NCBI RefSeq assembly: GCF_040939455.1
Contig: NC_134136.1
Span: 107,434,014-107,498,013, forward strand
DNA length: 64,000 nt
Reading direction: 5' to 3'
From: Microcebus murinus
Taxonomy: Eukaryota; Chordata; Mammalia; Primates; Cheirogaleidae
Translations under genes and position numbers: made by a program
The notes under the pieces: model-generated
What the model was told of the DNA's origin: nothing
What the model saw: only the letters and a program-made list of their open reading frames with translations
Database searches by the model: none
Part shown: in pieces, positions 49,036-61,828 of the stretch
Layout of the letters: each line of letters starts with the position of its first letter
Numbering within the stretch: the first letter of the stretch is position 1

Positions 49036-49252
49036 TATAATTATTTATTATAAGAACTTCATATGTGATACATGCTTTATATTTGTAGCTGCCTGCAAGG
49101 TAGATATTCTTCCTCTAAACCTACACCACCATACAGATGAGAAAATTGCAGCTAAAACATTCTAGTTATTTGTTCAAGATTAGACAACTGGTAAGTGTAA
49201 GTGTCTCTGACTACAAAGTTTTTGTTCTTTCCATTACACCTCTGTGCCTCTC
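49036..49252 (-). repeat. MIR SINE, antisense
   Basis: ACAGATGAGAAAATTGCAGC, TTGTTCAAGATTAGACAACTGGTAAGTG and TTCTTTCCATTACACCTCTGTGCCTC read as the reverse MIR core. Confidence 0.75.
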
Positions 49253-50184
49253 ATACTACAAAACTAAAATAAATGAATCTACCACTCCAAATGGTCCATT
49301 TTTCTAGAGAAAGAGAACTGTTCTAATTGTAACAATCTCTGCTATGTAACTAGAAAATGAAATAGAAGTTGGGCTTCCAGGTAAATTGGAAGGCTTTGTC
49401 TAAAAAAATGCAAAATTATGAGGCATATTTCCTTCTCAACAGCCTAAGATTGAGCCTACCTCTTTTATCATAGTTTCAATATATAATCCCTGTTCAAACT
49501 TTCTATTTTACTATATCATTTCAAATTTCATTGATATTCCTAAAATGCAACACAAAAGAGAAGGAGATAATTTCAGCTATTCCAATTTATAGCCTTCTGT
49601 AGAGTGGATGAATCCATTTCATCATAATGCATAAAGCCCCCAGTGGTCCTTTTATTTTTTTCCATCATTCTGGATTGGTGGATGGGATATAATTTTCAGG
49701 AAGGGAAAATTGAATTTCAACACAAAAATGAAAATCATCAAAAGCTAAAGAAGTAGTAAAGTTAATGATCACATCCATAAGTGCTACTGATTTATCAAAC
49801 TCATTTAAGAAATTCAGAGGAGAAAGTTCCTGAGTTCCTGAAAGTAAATGAAAGATAAATGTTTGCTAAATGCATTCAGCTTCCTGCCTTAATTATTTGA
49901 GTTTTGGAGGTGGTATTGTTTTTGCTGTTGTTTGTATTTTCAATTTCTTCTGCATTCTTCTTTTACTGTAAAGGTGTTACTCATGCTATGGGTTATCTGA
50001 AGTTTACATTAATTATCAAATTCCTTGCACTATCCTGCCTCTGAACCACACAATTTGATAGAGCTCAAGACTCAGACTCAGGCAAGCATCCTTAGTACCC
50101 AGAACCACCACACAGCACATATGCATGCATGATTCTGTAATTTTTTATAGAACATCTTTGAATTTACTTGGAGCCAGACCCTGG
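49253..50184. other. Unassigned intron
   Basis: No gene or repeat recognised. Confidence 0.5.
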
Positions 50185-50283
50185 GGAGTCAATAAACAGT
50201 GCTCAACAAAAACCATTCAACTGTATCTATAATTAGAAATCATAAAAACACTTATAGATTCTTCTTTAATTTGAAGCTTATTT
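50185..50283 (+). repeat. Local direct repeat, copy A (about 98 bp)
   Basis: Resembles 51151-51250 at about 85% by eye, with the shared core CATAAAAACACTTATA and ATCTTTAATTTGAAGC-type end. No repeat family is recognised. Confidence 0.75.
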
Positions 50284-51107
50284 GGCACAACCCACAGCTC
50301 CCATTAGAATCATTAAAACATAGGCAAGGGTCATAACAAATGAAAAGGGAAAATGTTGTCATGACAAAAGGCTGCCAGAGTAACAAGGGTGACGAATGTG
50401 GGGACATTTTAGAATTCCCAAATCCCTACTTCAATAAAATAATATAAACAAAAAGCCTTTTTTAGTAGCCTCAACTGTAAGCACTGTCTAATCTATTTCT
50501 TAAAATTCTCAAGAAGGTTTCACTGAATCATTACAGGTTTGTACAACCAAACAAATCAAACGTGACCCTAACCTCTTAGAATAACTACTAAAGTACCCAA
50601 TATTTCCAGTATTCTAGTTACCTCAGATACCTGTCAGGGTTATAAAGGAATAATCCATTTTCTGTCATTTTTCATACTCTTTAAGGAGAACACACTCACA
50701 CAGGCATATAAGCAAGCATGCCTGTATGACCACACTCTACCATAACACAAACATAAAAGCTATGAGGAAAAACAGTAGAAAACAGATAATTTTTGACAAA
50801 ACTAGAATGTTTTTTTTTTATTTTTAGCCTACAAAAACAATCTACTCTTTTTTATTTATTTCAAAATACTAAGGAGGTCCAAGGGTTTTTGTTACTTGTG
50901 TGAATTATATAAGGCTGAAGTCAGGGCTTTTAGTGTGCTTGTCACCAGAACAGTGTTCATTGTACCCAATAGGTATATGTTTATCTCTCACCAACTCTTT
51001 AAATGTGCAGATATGATGGGGGGATTAGAATTTCTTAGTTTACTCATGTAGAGGAGTGAAAAAATAGATTAGGCTCAACCCCTATAATCGGTGATGGTGG
51101 ACAATGG
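50284..51107. other. Unassigned intron
   Basis: No gene or repeat recognised. Confidence 0.5.
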
Positions 51108-51150
51108 TCTCTCTCTCTCTCCCTCTCTCTCTCTTTTCACCCTCTCTCCC
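51108..51150. repeat. (CT)n low-complexity tract
   Basis: CTCTCTCTCTCTCCCTCTCTCTCTC followed by pyrimidine-rich sequence up to the duplicated block at 51151. Confidence 0.9.
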
Positions 51151-51250
51151 GGAGGTGAATGTACAGTGGTCAACAAAAACTGTTCAACTCCATTAATAAT
51201 TAGAAACCATAAAAACACTTATACATTCATCTTTAATTTGAAGCTTATTA
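51151..51250 (+). repeat. Local direct repeat, copy B
   Basis: Partner of 50185-50283, about 970 bp away. It is followed by a pyrimidine-rich stretch (51250-51300). Confidence 0.75.
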
Positions 51251-52320
51251 TTCTCCCTTTCTCCCTCTTTCCTTTGCCCCCTCCCTCTGTCCCCTGCCCA
51301 GCTAATTTACGTCTTCTACAGGAGGAAGGTGCTTTACTAGCCAGGAGGAACAGAAGGAGGGAGAACAATAGGAATAGAACCCCTTTATAGGTATTCCTAC
51401 AGACCAATATGCTTCTAGCCAGCCAATTTAATTTTATATTTATGATTGTTTAAAAGAAAGAGAGGAGGGAATGGGGCCAATTTATAAAAGCAAGCCCCAG
51501 CAGTTCTAGTTAACTGTGAACTGAACAGATAAGATTCACATTGACTTAGTTTGGGGAATAATTTATGTATTGGTTTATGAAATGACTGCTACATATTGCC
51601 TTCTCACCTGACAATGGAGTACAGAAGATGGGGACAAAAATAAGAGCAATTCCAAGGAAATACTTCCTGCCCAAATGCTAATTCAGAAGAGTACTGAAAA
51701 GGGAGATTCAAGGGAATGCTAAGCATGGATTCTAGGCCAGCCTTAAACAATCCAGAGCTGAAGAGCTGTTTTCAGAGATAAATTTATTCTGTGTTCAATG
51801 TTTCTTGACCTAATTCTCATAAGGAAAAATCAGCCTGAAAAACAGACAGAATTTATTTTTCTCTTTAGATTAAAATTTACTTTAAGATAAAAATATTAAT
51901 TATATAAAAATATATCTTATTAGGTGTGTATAAAACAGGTCCAAGAGGATTTGCAATGACATATTTCATAAGTTGTACTATGCATGAATATAAAAAATGT
52001 AAAACTAATGGATATCTAGTAAAAGGCAGTGCAGTCCTCAACAAGGGAGTAATTGGTGATATGCTAAAGAAGAGGGGGTGGGGAAAAGCCTTCTCATTAG
52101 GAGAATGTGAAGAAGAGAACTCATTTTTTGAGGATATATTATATGCTTGATCCAGTATTCTGCATTTAATCCTCATAGCTAGACTGAGAACAAAAATTAG
52201 ACATTTTCTTTCTAGCTAACAAATTGGAAACCTGCTGCAATATGATTTTATTAGCTGCCTATGATCACAATGCATATGTGGAGGAATCATAATGTTAATG
52301 CAGGTTCTCCACCTTAGTTA
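51251..52320. other. Unassigned intron
   Basis: A possible decayed MIR in reverse lies around 52140-52240 (TTTAATCCTCATAGC). Nothing else is assigned. Confidence 0.4.
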
Positions 52321-52381
52321 ACACACAAACACACACATACACACACACACACACAGACACACACACACACACACACACACA
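52321..52381. repeat. (CA)n microsatellite
   Basis: About thirty CA units with a few interruptions. Confidence 0.97.
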
Positions 52382-53539
52382 TCATTTTGTGAGATTATAC
52401 CCATGGTCTTAAGTGCCATCCTTGGCAAATTAGGTAGGTACTAAATCCTTAGTGCTTTATTGTTGTTCAGAAATGCAGAACTTTTAAGTTATAAAACCAA
52501 CTGTTGATACCACTGACTGAGGTCAATATTTTTTGAGTATAAGTGAACCAAGATTCTGGCCTAAACAACAGGTGTAGAAGACCACTGCTTATAACTTTTA
52601 CCAGCTCTCACTGCTTATCAATGTGAGATGAAAAGGGAGAAATTGAGAGAGCTGTAGATAAGTGAGAGTTGGCAGCTGTGTGGAGAGGACCCTGAACTCT
52701 CCCCCTTCCCATATACACAGGTTTTCAAATGCATCTTAAGAGAAGAAGAACATGATAATGTCCCCTTTTAGAGCAGAAGTCCTAGACTAGAGAAGGGTAC
52801 CAGAGCTGTTGAGCAATAGTGCCCAAGCCAAGCAAAGGGGATGCGCATGTAGGCAGCCTCACCCAGGCCTAAACATCCCAATAGGCTTGTGATGAACCAA
52901 TAACATGTAATGTACTTGAGAAGATCATGGAAGTTAGGAAGAACAAGGTGGCAGTTTTACAAGGGTGTGACAACCAGAATACAGACATCCTAAAGCCTGG
53001 GATGCAGAATAGGCAATTCAATTAGGGAGGGATGCAGATGCTAGTTCACTTCAGCAAATGCCGACATGTAAAGGTTTCCCACCCCCAAACTCAAATTGGA
53101 TGCCATATTTGCGTGTCCCTGACCTAGAATAAGATGCCATTCCAATACCATGATGGTAACTAATACCCCTGGATTATTACCATCCTAGAGTGAAGGGAGA
53201 GTCCCAAGAAATCGTGAAAGTGACTTTTAAACATGGAAAGTCACTGAAGTTTAGGAACATTTCCTGAGAATAGCATATTAAGAAACCTATTATATTAAGA
53301 TAATATAAGAAGATAGAAATTTAATTTAGTTATAGAAACATTAATAAAGTATCGTTTTTGACCTGCTTAAATTTATTTGTGTAATGGTGATTTTTTTTCC
53401 CCACAACCGACATATCACTTAATGTATAGGCATGTGGCCTGAGGTTTCACTATGAGTAATGCAAATGTGCTTCCCAAAATAATTCATGATTTTGACTAAT
53501 GTCTATATAAAATACTATAGTCCACAACAGATTTTGAAT
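52382..53539. other. Unassigned intron
   Basis: A block of intermediate GC content at 52650-53170, without a recognised repeat, ORF or splice structure. Confidence 0.45.
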
Positions 53540-53690
53540 CTTATAACAACTATTGGTACTATCAACATTTAGAAATAAGAAAACTGAAGCTTAGAGCAGT
53601 TGGGCTCTCTCCATTTATTGCCCAAGTTGAGTGGGGACTCAAAATTTTTCTCCTGTTTGTAAATCTCAATGCTTATATTCTACTTGACCA
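53540..53690 (-). repeat. MIR SINE, antisense
   Basis: AGAAATAAGAAAACTGAAGCTTAGAGCAG followed by TTGCCCAAGTTGAGTGGGGACTC is a reverse MIR core. Confidence 0.65.
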
Positions 53691-53748
53691 TAGACTCCCT
53701 GATGCCTAGTTGGTACTTAATAAATTTTAGATTGAGTAAAATAATGAC
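53691..53748 (+). repeat. L2 LINE tail fragment
   Basis: AGACTCCCTGATGCCTAGTTGGTACTTAATAAATTTTAGATTGA is an L2-like end. Confidence 0.45.
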
Positions 53749-53879
53749 TGACTAAAATGTTGGATTTCTTCAGTGCCCAGTAAAGGGCTAAGCAAATAGT
53801 AAGTATCCTTTTATATCTCACATAGCAGTTAGCATAGTATTGGAAAACGAAGAAGAGCAAGTGTCGTTTAAGAATGTTG

Positions 53880-53992
53880 GACATCTATAAATTGCTTGAC
53901 ACTGAGCTTTTTTATACACTTTTTAAAGGTTAATCCTCATGCTAATCCATATTATATATGAGGAAATGGAGAGAGAAGATAGTTGGTCAAGG
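53880..53992 (-). repeat. MIR SINE, antisense
   Basis: TTAATCCTCATGCTAATCCATATTATATATGAGGAAATGGAGAG then TTGGTCAAGG is reverse MIR. Confidence 0.65.
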
Positions 53993-54240
53993 TAATAATA
54001 ATAGTGTATATAATGTGAAGGCTTACTGTGTGCCCCATACTAAACACTTTAAGTACAATAACACATTGAATTTTCATGACAACCCTATAAGGAAGTACCT
54101 ACTTCCTCTTGACTCCATTGTAAAGATGGGACCAAATTTTAGAGAGGTTAAGTAACTGCCCAAGGTCATAAACTGTTTGGCAACAGATAAGCACAAATTT
54201 AAGTTCATGCTTCCCTAACTCCACTATTAAACTGATAGTG
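53993..54240 (-). repeat. MIR SINE, antisense, well preserved
   Basis: TTACTGTGTGCCCCATACTAAACACTTTAAG, ATGACAACCCTATAAGGAAGTACC and TTTTAGAGAGGTTAAGTAACTGCCCAAGGTCATAAACTG follow a nearly full-length reverse MIR, directly after another one. Confidence 0.88.
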
Positions 54241-54950
54241 TGTGCTGAAAATCACTGATCCTGGGTCCAACAATGGGAGAGTAAACAATGACCACATAAT
54301 AAAACCCACTGTCTGAAAGGAACAACATTATTGATGGACCTGGATTTTTTTTAACTTTCCTTTATTTTCTGCTGTATTCAATTCTACTTTCATTCTTCTG
54401 TCTGCTTGTGCCACTTTAAAAATTAGTGCCTTCCTTCTCTTTGACCCAAATACTTAAAACAGGTCACACGTTTAAATATGGCAAGCCCTCCAGCCCTGGA
54501 AATGATGGGCAATGAAAATTGTTTGTACTACTGGCAATTCTTCTAAAAAAGCTTATTCACACCTATTTTTATATTTTTAGGTTGGACAGTTGGACTTTAC
54601 AAATAAAGAAAAATCATATTTTATAAATATAGATATTTATCTTTTTAAAAACTAATTTCTGAAAAGAAAACAAAAGATTTATTTCTTATTACTATCATAT
54701 ATTTTAAAAAGTCAATTACCAGAAATCATAATGATTTAAATCTGTAAAACAAGTTACTCAAACTAAATAATAATAATAATGATAATAATTATTTAGCTGG
54801 TATAAAACTGCTTTCCTGCAAATGCTCTTAGAATTGCCTGCTTTCCTTAGACTCTCAGAATCAGCAAGTTATTAACAGTGAATAAACATATATAGGAAAT
54901 GAAATCTGCAATTCTCTATTAATTTCATTCCAAGAAGAATTTTGGACATT
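54241..54950. other. Unassigned intron with a short (AAT)n run at 54762-54790
   Basis: No gene or repeat recognised apart from AATAATAATAATGATAATAAT. Confidence 0.5.
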
Positions 54951-55062
54951 TTTATGAAATAATGTGGGGGGATTGGTTATGAATAGGGATTCCTAGTTTG
55001 TTTATCATTTTCACAATTTATAACTTACATTCTTCCAAAAGTGATTTGAAATAAATATTGTG
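54951..55062 (+). repeat. Local direct duplication, copy A (112 bp)
   Basis: Identical to 56037-56148 except one base (TTTATCATTTT here, TTTATTATTTT there). It belongs to no repeat family I recognise. Confidence 0.97.
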
Positions 55063-56036
55063 GACAACTCAGGATCTATAGAAGTTTAAGAATTAGAAAT
55101 GCTTGTATAAACATATTAAACCTAAATGTATACATACATATAATATTGTTGATATGAAACATATAATTCTTTAGAGGAATAATTCAATTTTATACAGGTA
55201 TGAATACAGATGTATAGATTTATATTTTTATGTTTATTCATATTTATGTTTATTTGTCAATCATTCAGGCACACAAAAGCCTCATTTGGTGTCATCAGTT
55301 ACTTTTTTTTATATTTATATCACTGGCTAGCAGTGCCAGCAGAGCTGAAGGAAACCTTCTGTTCCTAGAGCCTTTACATAGCAGTAACTCCAACACTATC
55401 ACATTTCACAAATGTATAGCATTACAGCACAGCAGAATTGAACACTGAAAGCTGTTTAGAGAAAGGAAAACTTAGAAAATGAATGGGAGTGTCAAACAAC
55501 TGCAGGGAGAACAGTTACCACACTCTTCATATGGCACACAAAAGGGACAGGGCGCTATAAAAATATTGCCAGAGCTCGAGAGGCAGAATGAGTTAATATA
55601 ATAGTGCTGTGATATCTGGCCATGGTAATTGCAATCACTGGAGATTACAACTGTATCTTAACTTGTGCTCTATCCTCCTGTTGATTGAGGGGTGGCTTAT
55701 TCACTCAACCTTCCAAGATGTCTATTTGGATTCACTGAACCTCCGATCTAAACATCAGTTGAGTAGACCTAGTCTTCTCTGTCAGAGACCAAGGAACACA
55801 TGAATTGTGTTCTACTTAGCTTATTTCATCAAGTCTGCCAAATGAAAATTTACACATGTAGGCATAGTTACTCAGCCTGAACACTTTATAAAAGATGCCG
55901 AGAGCAAATTTCCAAGGATTTGTTTTTGTAGTGATGCTTCTGAAATCAGTATGGAAACCTTGCTGAAAATGGAGCCCCTAACTTATCACCAATATCATCC
56001 TGGAATTTATTTAGGACCATTTTCCCCCCACATTCA
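55063..56036. other. Unassigned sequence between the two copies; candidate conserved element
   Basis: Apparently unique and less AT-rich than average. 55540-55860 (ATATCTGGCCATGGTAATTGCAATC and TCAACCTTCCAAGATG) looks little decayed and contains TAATTGCAAT, a homeodomain-type site. The ORFs at 55230-55448 and 55609-55803 have no domain. Confidence 0.4.
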
Positions 56037-56148
56037 TTTATGAAATAATGTGGGGGGATTGGTTATGAATAGGGATTCCTAGTTTGTTTATTATTTTCAC
56101 AATTTATAACTTACATTCTTCCAAAAGTGATTTGAAATAAATATTGTG
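56037..56148 (+). repeat. Local direct duplication, copy B (112 bp)
   Basis: Partner of 54951-55062 at a spacing of 1086 bp. Flanking sequences on both sides differ between the copies. Confidence 0.97.
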
Positions 56149-59100
56149 TAAGAACACAATATTAAGTACACAATTTCCTCCACTCAATTGCTATCACATA
56201 CTTCTAACCTAAAATTTATTTCAGTTTCTCAGAAGACTCTATTTTTCCTCCAGCTATGGATTCTACTATCTCTTAAATGAGGTGGTTGCCACTTCCACAG
56301 ACTACTGTATTAATGGTGGAAATGTTTATATTTAGAAAAGATAAAAATGGGGGAAGAGAGATAATATTAAATTCAAGATTCTGGTAATGAAAAGATAATG
56401 AAAGTGAAATATAAGAAACGAGAGATAGGTGGGGCAGATTTAAGACTCCTGTCTGTCTCTGCATAGACTGCTTCCTTTGCTCTAAATACTAAACTTGCCA
56501 AAATTAGGCCACCTCCCTCCTGAGAACAGGAAGGGACTGGCCACTATGGAATAGTACCAAAGTATATTTTTAGAAGGCTATTATTACCTGCCTATAATCT
56601 ATAATATTTTTGAAAACTAAATATATATATATATATATTATAATTATCAATATTAATACAAAGTAGTAGGGTCAAACTGAACCTGAATACTTCTATTAAG
56701 TTCACTTAAATATTTAACTGAACCAATCCTTTATCACTCTCATTTTTAATCTAATAAATCAAATATACTAATTAAATTTAATTGGCTCAGTTCTCATATT
56801 GGTCCAATGAAATGTTCTCACAATATTTGGAAATATGTCCGTCTTTAAAATACCAAAGTATAGCTTTTTAAAGTATAAACCAAAGTAGAAATATTTTTCA
56901 CCACTTTATGTATACCCTAGAATGACCATGGAAGCACTACAAGTAATGGTTTTGGAGTTACAAATAAATTTTGTGAATTAGCAAATAGGGAAACCATAAG
57001 TAAAAAGGATCAACTGTATAAAAATGTTAAGTACACGTATACGGTGGGTTTTTTTTATTATTATATGAAAAACTATGCTAAATGTTGCGCTGTGTTGAAT
57101 ATGGCAGCAAGTTGCTGTAAGATTGCCTAGCACTTAAAGGTATCACTTCTGACCTCATAGTGATGCAAAGGCACCATTTCATATTTGTCATTTGAGGTAC
57201 ATCATCACTGATCTGGGTTATGTATTTTGTCTTATAATGTCAAAATAAATTTCAATGGTTTCTTTTTCTTTATTTCAGGAAATTACGGGGGTGCAAACAT
57301 TTTGGTTATAAGTTATGACTTTGCCGTGAGGCAAAAACAAAATAAAGTGTGTATTTAGGCTGACAATTACTATAGAAATATATAACAACAAAAAAGGAAA
57401 GTGAAAATGAAGCTGAAAAAATGCACATAGAATAAATGTCACTATCAAATATTCTGAATGTGTACACTTGGTTTTCTTTCATCACTACTTCATGTTGAGC
57501 CATCCAGCTCAACGACTGTCAACTAATCAATCTCTATCCTCTTAGAGCAGAGATGGAAGGCAACAGCAGAGCCTTAATGATTTCAATCTTCCAGCCTTCA
57601 ACAGGATAGATTATAAGGACTGGAAGGAAATCAGTTTTTCAAAGGGCAATTCAGCCCAGAACCTATGACAAAGCTTGATTAGAATGCCAAACTGTGAAGC
57701 CAGCAAAAATAAGACATAATTATGAGGAAAGAGGAAATATAAGGCTAATGAATTTTAGTGTTCATAACAAGATAAAAAGTGCTTGAGTAGCCAAAATATA
57801 CTCATTTAGAAGTCTAAAAAGGGCAAGAAGAAAATCAAAATAGAACAGTTTTGAGCAATTTATTTATTTTTTCTCATCAGCAGAGTTAAGATAGATTTAG
57901 ATGTCAAGTCTACCCATTCTTCTAGGCCACTCTCAGGCCCATTTTCAAAAAACCCAACACATCCAAAAGCAATAAACTTGTTTGTATATGAAGTCTACAC
58001 AATGCTAAAGTTTTCAGAAATCCACCTAAGTCTCCTATATAAATAATACACCCCACCCTTTAAGTACTTACTTGCTCACTAATGTTTTCATTTCCATATG
58101 ATTACTTTTTAAAATTACATCACATGCCCGTTTTATGCAGGTATCTTTGGATCTTCACTATCTCAGTTGACTTATTTAGAACACAAGTAAATGCTAGTTT
58201 TACTTAATGATTATAATTATTTTGATATGTTCTATATGGAAAATAAGGAAAGTGCTTTCTATTTTAAATACCCTTGAAATCTACTCTATTTATTTAACTG
58301 TACTACTAAGAAGTCAGAACATCTTTCCTATAGTTAAATGAGGGTTTTTCTGAACATATGTTTGAACATCCAGAATTTCATCTTATTTTAATTCAAAAAA
58401 TTTAAGGGAAACAAATCATAACTCAATAGAAATGATTTAAAGAGGACTTCAAATATAAGAATTATAGTTTAAAATATTGTCCTCCAAAGTTACAAGTAAA
58501 GCAATGTTTCCAAACTTTTTCCTAGAACAAAATTTCCTAATATTAAAATAATCTTGAAATGTTAAATTATACAAAGTAAAACAGGCTTCTAGTTCATGTC
58601 CAAATTTTTCAGAACCTCTGTATACAAATGGCCATAAATAATATCTCAAAGGGAGATATAACCTGAAGTGTTTTTTCAAACATATTTGAGGACAAATTTT
58701 ATTTTTATCCCTAGAATTAGCTATTGATGTTAGGATCAGTGTTTCTCACATTGTAAAAAACACACCGAAGTAAATTTACTGTTCCCTTATAAACATGTAC
58801 TGAGAATGTGAAAACATTTTTTAACTAATTAATGATGAAACACACAGGGAATTAAAGCTGGTCCAAAAGAAAATTCAAGGGAACAAACATGCATATCACA
58901 GAAAGAAAAAAAACTACTGGAACAATATCACCAAATTTGACACAAAACTAGTTAATATATTAAAGGACAATACAATCGTATGCTTTGAGGATATTTTTTT
59001 CTACCAGAAAATTATTTGCCTCTCTATTGGACAAAAATTTATAAATTTATATAAAACTTTTCAAAATATGAATCCTAATCAATAGTAAATGCTAAAATAT

Positions 59101-59273
59101 ACAAAGATGTATCCTCCTAGAAAATTATTTAATACATAATTTTCGAGTAGTCCTTTTAGACAATGCTTTAGTTTGACATTAAAGGACATCTACTTGTCCT
59201 TTTGCCTTATTTGCAAAGGCAAGTTTCCAAGTTTTAAAGTTTAACAAGCTTGAATGTGTCATAATAATACATT
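56149..59273. other. Unassigned intron
   Basis: AT-rich. A (TA)n run sits at 56621-56639. Minus-strand ORFs at 56273-56464, 57306-57512 and 58449-58679 show no domain. No repeat is confidently assigned. Confidence 0.5.
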
Positions 59274-60000
59274 TAATTACTTAATAAATGTTTATTGAGC
59301 ACTTATTAAGTGTCAGGTGTTGTGCCAGGGCCTAGCAAGATGATGGTGAACAGGATAAATGTCCATCCTTCTAGAAGCTTACTGATGAGTGAAGGATAAG
59401 GACATGTAAACAGGAAATTGCAAAGTAGTTCAATGTGTGTTAAACACAGTGACTATGGGATGGTGAGATGACACATAAGAGATAGTCCTCCTATAACACC
59501 CATCTTAGAGATTTTCTAAAGAGGGATGTCACCTAAATGATAAACTGGTTAGTTGGTATAGAGTAGGGGTGGGAGACTGAGGGAAGAGTAGGGTGTAGGG
59601 GTCAAAGGCCATTTCCGGGAGAATAAAGGACCTAGAATAGCAATTTGTACAGCATGACTAATAGGTTCAATGTGGTGGTTGAGTGATGGGTGGGTTCACT
59701 GGGTGATGTGAGAAGGGAAAAACTGTAAAGACATGGTGCAGAGGTGAATTCATGGAGAGTTTGGTAAACCACCTTACAGAATTCCCATTTCATTTTGGGG
59801 ATAATGATATTTTAAGTATTTTTAGCAGAGTGGGTAGCATGAGCTGTCCTACAATTTAGGAAAACCCTTTTTGATAACAGTTTAGAGAATGGATTTGGGA
59901 AGTTAGGGGAGGGGAACATGGCAAATAAAACACAAGGAATCAGGAAGCTATCATAATAATTCATGTGAAAGATGACTTAAACTAAGGGAGTAGCCATGGG
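59274..60000 (-). repeat. L2 LINE relic, antisense
   Basis: TTTATTGAGCACTTATTAAGTGTCAGGTGTTGTGCCAGGGCCTAGC, CCATCCTTCTAGAAGCTTACTG and GGACATGTAAACAGGAAATTGC read as the reverse of an L2 3' end. Confidence 0.75.
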
Positions 60001-60210
60001 GACAGACACAATTGTCACATTGATTAATTGCTTGGCTTATATACAGACTGTAAAACTAATTAACTGATATTTCAAACTTGCAAAATTTATTTGATAGTGA
60101 TTTTGAATGTTTCTATAAATTATGTGTATATATGTATATATAATCAATTTATAAAAAATTAAAATATATTTTATTCATTTCATAAATATCATATACATTC
60201 GTTTCTCACA

Positions 60211-60211
60211 T

Positions 60212-60257
<46 letters not shown>

Positions 60258-60258
60258 C
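60211..60258. repeat. (CA)n(TA)n microsatellite
   Basis: TGTACACACA... through ATATATATATATAT, interrupting the L2-type region. Confidence 0.95.
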
Positions 60259-60499
60259 TCCTATAATTTGGTGGTGAAATGTATGTCATGTTTACTGATC
60301 AAAATAGACTCTGCTCCTCTGGTTATTTTGTGAATTATTTAACAGCAATTTTCAGTTAAAGGAAGCTTATAAGTTAAAGTAAACATAAGACAAAATTATT
60401 TTTGAACTTTAAGCCCTCAGTATTGAGAAACATGAAAAATACTGATAGATCAATGTGATGAAAAAATTATCAGATTAACTCAATTAATTGTTAAGTTAA

Positions 60500-61330
60500 A
60501 TTTATTTTGAGGAAATCACAGAAAGCTTCCTAGGTAGCAAATGACATAATCAGATATACATTTTACATAGCATTCTGGCTGCAGTATGGAAAACTGAATT
60601 GTAGGGGTGGGTAAGTAGATAATCAGTATTAGGACATCTGTAGTAATCCAGGCAGAAGTGATGATGGCTGATGCCAAGGTAAATGCTACAGCAGTGATTT
60701 AGAGGGAAGATGCAGGGCTGACACCCCAAAATCTGAGAAATTTGGTGCATGATGCTGCCTTTCAATGAGCTAGAGAAGGAAAAGCATTATTGGAAGGAAG
60801 TTTTGAGGTATGCATTCTGATTTTTCATTAACTGTATGATGTAAATGGGCATACTTGATAGGTGAGGGGATAGACCTCTAGCTCAAGAGAATAATTTTGG
60901 CTGGAGATGAAGATTTGAGTGTCATCATTAAGAGTTCTTATTGCTATAGGTTTGGATGAAATAAAAAATGTTGATTGTTAGTTAAGATTGAAACTGGTCA
61001 TTAAAAGAGATTCACCAAGGGAGAACAACTTTCTGAGAAAATGATAAACGTGATGAAGAGAGACAGGAGGAAAACTTGAATAGTAAAATATCAATAAGGC
61101 CAAGGGAGAAGAGCTTTTCTAATAGGAGGAACTGATCAACAGTCAATGCTACAGAGTGGTAAGATGAGGCCTGAAATGACCTGGGCTTTGACAAAATCAA
61201 TTATGAAGTTGAAGACTGTAGCAGCAGCTAGTTTATTGAAGAGTGAGACAGCTTTGCAAGGTGAGGAAGTAGATACAATAAATATAGAAAATTTCAAAGA
61301 AGTTTAGCATAAATGGTTGAAAATAAGTTT
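60500..61330 (-). repeat. L2-type relic, antisense, continued
   Basis: CATTCTGGCTGCAGTATGGAAAACTGAATTGTAGGGG, GTAGTAATCCAGGCAGAAGTGATGATGGC, CCAAGGGAGAAGAGC and GGAACTGATCAACAGTCAATGCTACAGAGTGGTAAGATGAGG match a long mammalian-wide LINE consensus in reverse. It may be one element with 59274-60000. Confidence 0.7.
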
Positions 61331-61629
61331 GGTAGGGGATACGAACTGATAGCAGAATGCCCCATTTGTTACTGCAGGTTGCACTGTATTCACTTTAGAA
61401 TACATTAATCTGACCTGACACAAATGACGAGTGCAAGAAAAATATTAAAGAGTTCCCTCAAACAGGCATTTGTATTTTAAGCTTTTTATTTGACAACCAA
61501 TTGAGGGGAGGAGGTATTTTCTCCTCAAAGGTAATTCTGTAGCAGTTATATTTTAGGACTTGCAAGTTGAGTATTACAAATACCCATCCACATCAATGAA
61601 TTTTCATTTCCCTGGCTCTGGAGAAGTGG

Positions 61630-61828
61630 CTAAAAACACAGGATTTTATAGTCTGATAAATCTGATTTCTATTCCCAGCATCTCTGCATACCAGCTGCGT
61701 GACCTTGAACAAAACATGGAGCCTCTTCCAAAGCCTCAGTTTTCTCACTTGTAAAGCAAAGCAGTAACAATAGCTCTTTTACAGAATCATTGAGAATAAA
61801 TGAAGTAATGGAATGCATTGCTTAGTAT
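61630..61828 (+). repeat. MIR SINE
   Basis: ACACAGGATTTTATAGTCTGATAAATCTG, CAGCTGCGTGACCTTGAACAAAAC and CCTCAGTTTTCTCACTTGTAAAGC follow MIR order. Confidence 0.88.

Noticed and set aside
51091..51390. 99-aa ORF
   Set aside because: It is made of the CT-rich tract, a local duplicate and low-complexity sequence.
57000..57290. Possible mariner-type relic
   Set aside because: No terminal repeats and no consensus phrases that I could match.
60550..61200. Minus-strand ORFs of 62-71 aa
   Set aside because: They lie in a decayed L2-type LINE and match no intact part of a LINE protein.
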